DNA of 64,000 bases from Anthopleura xanthogrammica (Eukaryota; Cnidaria; Anthozoa; Actiniaria; Actiniidae): the NCBI GenBank assembly GCA_964019055.1, contig OZ025208.1, positions 14,390,097 to 14,454,096 of the forward strand, in the 5' to 3' direction. Under the pieces are notes generated by a model. It searched no databases and was not told the DNA's origin. It worked only from the letters and a program-made list of their open reading frames with translations. Position numbers and translations under genes: made by a program. Positions 59,001-64,000 of this stretch are shown here, piece by piece; within the stretch, counting starts at the first letter, position 1, and each line of letters starts with the position of its first letter.

Positions 59001-59225
59001 TGGTAGTGTGTGTGAGTGAAAGTGGGCAAATTGGAAACCAGTATTTGTACTAAATTTGTTCATCTACTACCAAAAATAATTATATTTTTTAGCATTGTTT
59101 CTGCTAATCAAAGCTCGACATTGTTTTTAGATCATTATTGATTGGAAACACGAAATTGGTATCAAGATATATATATTTTAAAAATATCGTTTCAAAATAA
59201 GATCGAGAATTTCCCGCGATGTTTT

Positions 59226-62200
59226 CTATAACTTGGCTTTTGCTTTCTGTAGCAATGGTTTAAGATACTTTTCATATGCTGGAAGAACCTGAAAACCAAG
59301 GAAAAAAGGGTATAAAGAAGAGAAGTCTCAAATTTGTCGTGTGTTGTCAGGTTAGAAACTTCACAAGAAAATTTAATACTAAGACAGAGAAACATTGAAT
59401 TATTATTATTATTTTATTATTATTATTTTATGTTAATATATATATATTTTTTCTATATATTTTTTTACTGTCCCCAATTAGTCGTATAAACTAAATACCT
59501 AGACACCTAAATAAAGTTATTACTATTATTATGAACTTAGACTTGCAGTAAGTCGAAATCACTTGGAGAAAGTCTACACTGAGTTCAACTCACCGGTTGT
59601 CTGTTTAGATTAGATCTCTGTGCCAAGTCGAAGAGCTGTTTATAGACATTCCCATCGTATCTTCCCAGGGCAGAGTTGAGATGACGATCAGAGTAGTCAA
59701 AGGCGTCTACTAGTGACACAGCATCAGACCTAGAAAACATGGGCGACCAGATACTGATTACAAGGTCACTATATATAGGATGTGCACTCTTCCCGCTCTT
59801 CTCTCGCAGGGAGCAGGAGGGAGGGAGGGGCGAGGAACGGCTGTCTACAGGTTAGACCATCAACAAAGACAAATCCTGACTAACCTGAGTTGCTCTAGAA
59901 GTAATTTCAGCTGCTCTCTTATCAAACCCACTTGGCTTACATTCAACACACTAGTCTGTAGAAATAATATCAAATATATTGATATGTCAGAAATATAAGC
60001 ATAAACTGTTACAAAGGAAGATGGAAAAAGGGTGGTACAGAACTGGTCCAGAACTGGTATCGCAAAAATAAAAGGAAAACAGCACGCGCTACTCAGTTCA
60101 CCTCCACCGTGCGCGCATCGATAAAAGTGGGTCCAGCTCTGGGCTAGAGAAAGAAAAGAAACAAGACTTTGAAAACTTTGCTGGTTTCTTTGTTGTGCAT
60201 GCTGAATGGGTGATGTGAACGCAATCAGTGAAAAGGTCACAACAATATGGAATTTTCCCAAACATTGTCTGTACGTTCTTTAATATGTCATATTTTCTTC
60301 TGTGCTGACATTATTTACACATGAATATAATACATTTCAAGCTTGGTAAGCAACATGCAACATGCAACAAGCAACAAAACCTTTGCCAATCTTTTTTTTG
60401 AAGTAGCTGTATCACCAATATCAGTCACCATATCCTCGTGCAATCTAGTGTATAACTGTACTCACCTCTAAAAAGCTGCCAGAGTTTTCAACTATTCCAT
60501 GCAGTGCGTAGATATCTGACATGAGTTTGAGGACTCGAGCTATTGGTCGGCTGACGTTGGCAAGACCAGTGCGAAGAAAATCTGAATAATACAGCACTGT
60601 CAGGTAGTAACTATGGGCCTGTCAATCAAATGGTATTGCACGTGTCAATAGATAGTAACTATGGGCCTGTCAATCAAATGGTATTGCACGTGTCAATAGA
60701 TAGTAACTATGGACCTGTCAATCAAATGATATTGCACGTGTCAATAGATAGTAACTATGGGCCTGTCAATCAAATGATATTGCACGTGTCAATAGATAGT
60801 AACTATGGGCCTGTCAATCAAATGGTATTGCACGTGTCAATAGATAGTAACTATGGGCCTGTCAATCAAATGGTATTGCACATGTCAATAGATAGTAACT
60901 ATGGGCCTGTCAATCAAATGGTATTGCACATGTCAATAGATAGTAACTATGGGCCTGTCAATCAAATGATATTGCACGTGTCAATAGATAGTAACTATGG
61001 GCCTGTCAATCAAATGGTATTGCACGTGTCAATAGATAGTAACTATGGGCCTGTCAATCAAATGGTATTGCACATGTCAATAGATAGTAACTATGGGCCT
61101 GTCAATCAAATGGTATTGCACATGTCAATAGATAGTAACTATGGGCCTGTCAATCAAATGGTATTGCACATGTCAATAGATAGTAACTATGGGCCTGTCA
61201 ATCAAATGGTATTGCACGTGTCAATAGATAGTAACTATGGGCCTGTCAATCAAATGGTATTGCACGTATCAATGGGTTATTTTTTAACCAGGAATGAAAC
61301 ACGTTCTAATTAACTTACAATTGCACACTGTAAAAGATCTGCAGAAAATGCATTCCAGGCGTCCATGGAGTCCATTCCATTCATTACTTTAGCATGCATC
61401 TTCTCTGCTACAGCAGTGATCATTCTATTAAAAAAATCAGAATATGCGTGAGTTGATGTCTTGTTAACCTTTCACGCATTTTCCCCTCTCTACAAGTTTC
61501 AAGTAAAAGACTTTACTAAATATTTCCCAAACTCCTTACCTTTTTGATCTGTTACTGTAGAGTTTTAGCTGAACACTTGAATCTAAGAACTGGTCCATTG
61601 TTATGGCACTACTGACCATGCCGTTATCATGGTGATTGAGATACGATACTGTAGAGGGTAGTTCTTGACCAGATCGAGCTGCAGTCACGCATTTCAACAA
61701 GTACCTGAAAGAAAATATTTGAGATTAGATCACAAATGCAACAAAATGACTAAGAGGTGTTTGCAATTGCAGAAGAAAACAAATTTTGAGCAAAATTTGC
61801 GTTTAAAGCTGCATGGAGCGTTACAGAAGCGTTTGAATCGAGATCTACTTCTGAAGCATTTTGCACAATTTACAATTTTTCATGCAATGGCTTGATTCTC
61901 TCAGCCGATGAAACAGGTCACTTTAGTGTAAAGAACTGTTTAATAACCTACTCTAGACTAGTGCTCTATATCTAATAAAAGGGGACCAAAAATTGATCAT
62001 TGAGGCACTCCAATAACTTACCCTAATGCCCATATATCTAACGAAACAATATTTAGATTGCCAAAAAGGGACCAAGAACTGATCATGGGGCACTCCAATA
62101 ACTTACTTCAATGCCCTTTATCAAATGAAACCAATATTTGGAGTGCAAAAAAGGGACCAAGAATTGATCATTGAGGCACTCCAATACCTTACTGCAGTAC

Positions 62201-62229
62201 CATTTATCAATCAATCGATCAATCAATCG

Positions 62230-62260
<31 letters not shown>

Positions 62261-63589
62261 TTTATTAGGGTTATTAAAAAGATAAAGACTTTGTCCTTTT
62301 TCCAATCTACCCAATCTACCCAATAATCAAGCATATTGACATCTTTACCTTGCAACTTGGAGAAAGAGCACGACGTTATCTCCTTCATACGTACAAGAAG
62401 CATTTATCATCATGTAGATGTCAGGCAGCATACTAAAAGCAGAGAATCCATGCCCTCCACAACAAAGTCGACAAATCTCTGAATAATTAAGGGCCTGTCC
62501 AGTAATAAATGCCTTTAAACTGCTAGTGATGGAATGCATCTAATAAAAAAAAAGTAAAACATAAGTTAAAAAGATATGCAATATTGTTGGAGATTTGAGA
62601 ATGAGCTAGCAAAATAGAGTAAAGGAGATGACAGGACAGAAGAAGAGAGGAGAGCAAAGGAGAGGAGAGAAGAGGACAGAAAAGGACAGGAAAGGACAGG
62701 AAAGGAAAGCAGAGCAGAAGAGAATCTGACAGGAGAGAGATTACAAAAATGGCAATAAGTCACATGAGAAACAGAACAAGTTTTAATGAAGGAGTACATT
62801 CATGCCCCTCTTTTGTTCACTGTTTTCGTCTTTCATAATGTTGGTTCCCAAAAGATCATTGTCAAGCTTACCTCAGGGAGAGAGGAATAATCCCCTACCG
62901 ACATCTTATTCTTCAATGTGAAATATTCACTTATCACTCGAGCAGAAGCAAATTTATAGGCATAAGAAGTGGCTAACGCAGGCAACAACCTGTACTGTTG
63001 AGTCTTGAAGTCTATTACTTGAAGTTCACCTTCTCTAAAAGTTAATAAAAAGCAATAATCAGTAGAAAGAATTTGTGCTAGAACTTATTGTAGTGGTGGA
63101 TTGGAAGAGCTCGCCTCTCACCAATGTCACTTGTTCAAGTCCCACAAGGTTTGGTGTCATATGTGAGTAGTTGTTGGTTCTCTCCTGCGCTTTGAGGGTT
63201 TTTCTCCGGGTTCTCCAGTTTTCCTCCCTCAACAAAAATCAACTTCTAAATTCTAATTACTCTGCGTAACTCTAACAGAGCCCTAACAAACTCTACTCAT
63301 AAGTGATGAGCCCAGGAATTTAATCCAAGACCCCAATGGGGAAAATTAAGTGCACTATGTCCTCCTTGATTCTCAACTTTATGTGGGACATGCCAACAAC
63401 ATCACCATATATATATTACCCTTCCTTAAGTTCACTTTGTCTTCTGACAGCACTGTAGCGTATTGCTATGGTAACAGCACTTGACAACAATTTAAATGTA
63501 TCTGTGGGGATGGCTGCTCTCACAAACATCATTGTTCCATAAAGAACTTTGGAGTTTTTGGGTTTGGTGAACTTTCCATCTGGAGATAC
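59226..63589 (-). CDS. ACOX1: Peroxisomal acyl-CoA oxidase (ACOX1-like), C-terminal two thirds
   Basis: Nine phase-consistent exons: 63589-63420, 63034-62872, 62539-62349, 61704-61540, 61424-61319, 60618-60466, 59955-59885, 59729-59594, 59288-59226; 405 residues, with the N-terminal part off the right edge. The enzyme oxidises acyl-CoA to trans-2-enoyl-CoA with FAD, making H2O2, as the first step of peroxisomal beta-oxidation. Recognised by [75 protein letters not shown] (the catalytic Glu is the E of YEG), [20 protein letters not shown] and [13 protein letters not shown]. The C-terminus QKAKAKL ends in AKL, a canonical PTS1 peroxisome signal. The [14 protein letters not shown] block is closer to ACOX1 than ACOX3. 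The first acceptor (63590-63591) has a weak pyrimidine tract. Intron 5 is almost wholly satellite. Confidence 0.93.
60102..60143 (-). other. Possible 42-nt cassette exon of the acyl-CoA oxidase gene
   Basis: Flanked by a strong acceptor (TTTCTTTTCTTTCTCTAG) and a GTGAAC donor, phase 0 at both ends, open, encoding [14 protein letters not shown]. Skipping it gives exactly the ACOX1 spacing (24 residues between FLE and SDAV), so the main mRNA probably omits it. Confidence 0.3.
60605..61275. repeat. 48-bp minisatellite, ~14 copies, built from an intron-exon junction
   Basis: Unit (plus strand) GATAGTAACTATGGGCCTGT CAATCAAATGGTATTGCACG TGTCAATA, with G/A variants at three sites. It occupies about 657 of the 700 bases of acyl-CoA oxidase intron 5. 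On the minus strand each unit contains TTGATTGACAG|GCCCATAGTTACTA, which is the true 3' splice site and first exon bases. The 227-codon plus-strand frame exists only because 48 is divisible by 3. Confidence 0.95.
61976..62205. repeat. ~90-bp tandem repeat, ~2.5 copies
   Basis: Block GGGACCAA(A/G)AATTGATCAT with GGCACTCCAATAACTTAC occurs at about 61982, 62068 and 62154, in acyl-CoA oxidase intron 3. Confidence 0.85.
62206..62260. repeat. (AATC)n microsatellite
   Basis: TCAATCAATCGATCAATCAA-type repeat immediately after the ~90-bp tandem repeat. Confidence 0.9.
62600..62740. repeat. Purine-rich (AGGAGAG/AGGAC) tract
   Basis: Plus strand almost only A and G, with GGAAAGGACAGGAAAGG units; acyl-CoA oxidase intron 2. 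The minus-strand frame here is low-complexity Ser/Leu. Confidence 0.8.
63090..63260 (+). repeat. SINE (family D), partial copy with tRNA-like head
   Basis: GTGGATTGGAAGAGC and a B-box-like GTTCAAGTCCCAC precede GTTGGTTCTCTCCTGCGC, GAGGGTTTTTCTCCGGG and TTTTCCTCCCTC. Acyl-CoA oxidase intron 1 as seen in this window. Confidence 0.65.
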
Positions 63590-64000
63590 CTTAATTATGT
63601 AAAATATAAGCAAATAATTATCATCATCCGGGTATACACCTATTATGAAAACCTTGTTGGTCGGACATCTAAAATCTGAGACTGAGAGCCAGTGCATGTC
63701 ACAACTCAAAGATTGTGGCATATTTAGATATCAACTTGTTGTGGACTACTTATTAAAAAAGACGAAACAATGATCACTTTTCTTCATATTTCAATTCATA
63801 TCTCACAGCCTACAATTTCTATAGGTCTCAGATTTCAGATTTCAGATTTCCGACTTACATTTTTTGAAACAGTTGTAGATAAAATTTGATAGTTTGAAGG
63901 TCATTGCCACAACCATGACATTACCACTATAATAATATAGATGCAAAAATTTCTCACTTCTGATTGGTTTAAAGCAGTGCAGTTTCCCTGAAACACCAGT
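63590..64000. other. Acyl-CoA oxidase upstream intron, no exon seen
   Basis: No coding block matching the expected preceding acyl-CoA oxidase segment is visible, so the next exon lies beyond the right edge. A triple CAGATTT repeat is at about 63826-63848. Confidence 0.5.

Noticed and set aside
60630..61313. 227-codon plus-strand ORF of repeated [16 protein letters not shown]
   Set aside because: Translation of the 48-bp satellite, opposite to the acyl-CoA oxidase gene. It is open only because the unit length is divisible by 3.

Overview
This is animal nuclear DNA: AT-rich, with intron-split genes, GT-AG splice sites and dense short inverted repeats. I infer a cnidarian, probably an anthozoan (coral or anemone), from an EGF + ShK-domain secreted protein, the compact gene spacing and the invertebrate-like versions of conserved genes. 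Species cannot be read from the window. Exons were joined by hand from splice sites, reading phase and recognisable protein families. Nearly all joins are phase-consistent.

Layout: (1) 173-912 (+) last exon of LDAH, a lipid-droplet hydrolase cut by the left edge. (2) 4109-13222 (-) eight-exon gene for a secreted SGNH/GDSL hydrolase fused to a granulin-like domain and a ~940-residue charged tail. (3) 16014-18826 (-) two-pore-domain K+ channel. (4) 20390-25226 (+) Rab32/38 GTPase. (5) 27274-28970 (-) UQCRB, complex III subunit, head-to-head with (6) 29315-43582 (+) TTC39C-like TPR protein, 16 exons. (7) 46921-49815 (-) 3' end of an EGF + ShK secreted protein. (8) 59226-63589 (-) 3' nine exons of a peroxisomal acyl-CoA oxidase ending in a PTS1 tripeptide, cut by the right edge. 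The eight genes are unrelated housekeeping or tissue genes, with no operon-like or cluster logic. The only obvious shared regulation is the 344-bp bidirectional UQCRB/TTC39C promoter.

Intergenic and intronic DNA is dominated by dispersed short inverted-repeat elements (at least a dozen families, several present 2-6 times), a tRNA-headed SINE family, decayed LINE pieces, a 1.6-kb long-inverted-repeat element and three intronic satellites (11, 40 and 48 bp). The most unusual observation is the 48-bp satellite. It fills about 94% of one acyl-CoA oxidase intron, and each of its ~14 units is a copy of that intron's own 3' splice site plus the first exon bases. Second is the SGNH-granulin-charged-tail architecture. 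Third is a tandem duplication of a splice acceptor plus partial exon in the Rab gene.
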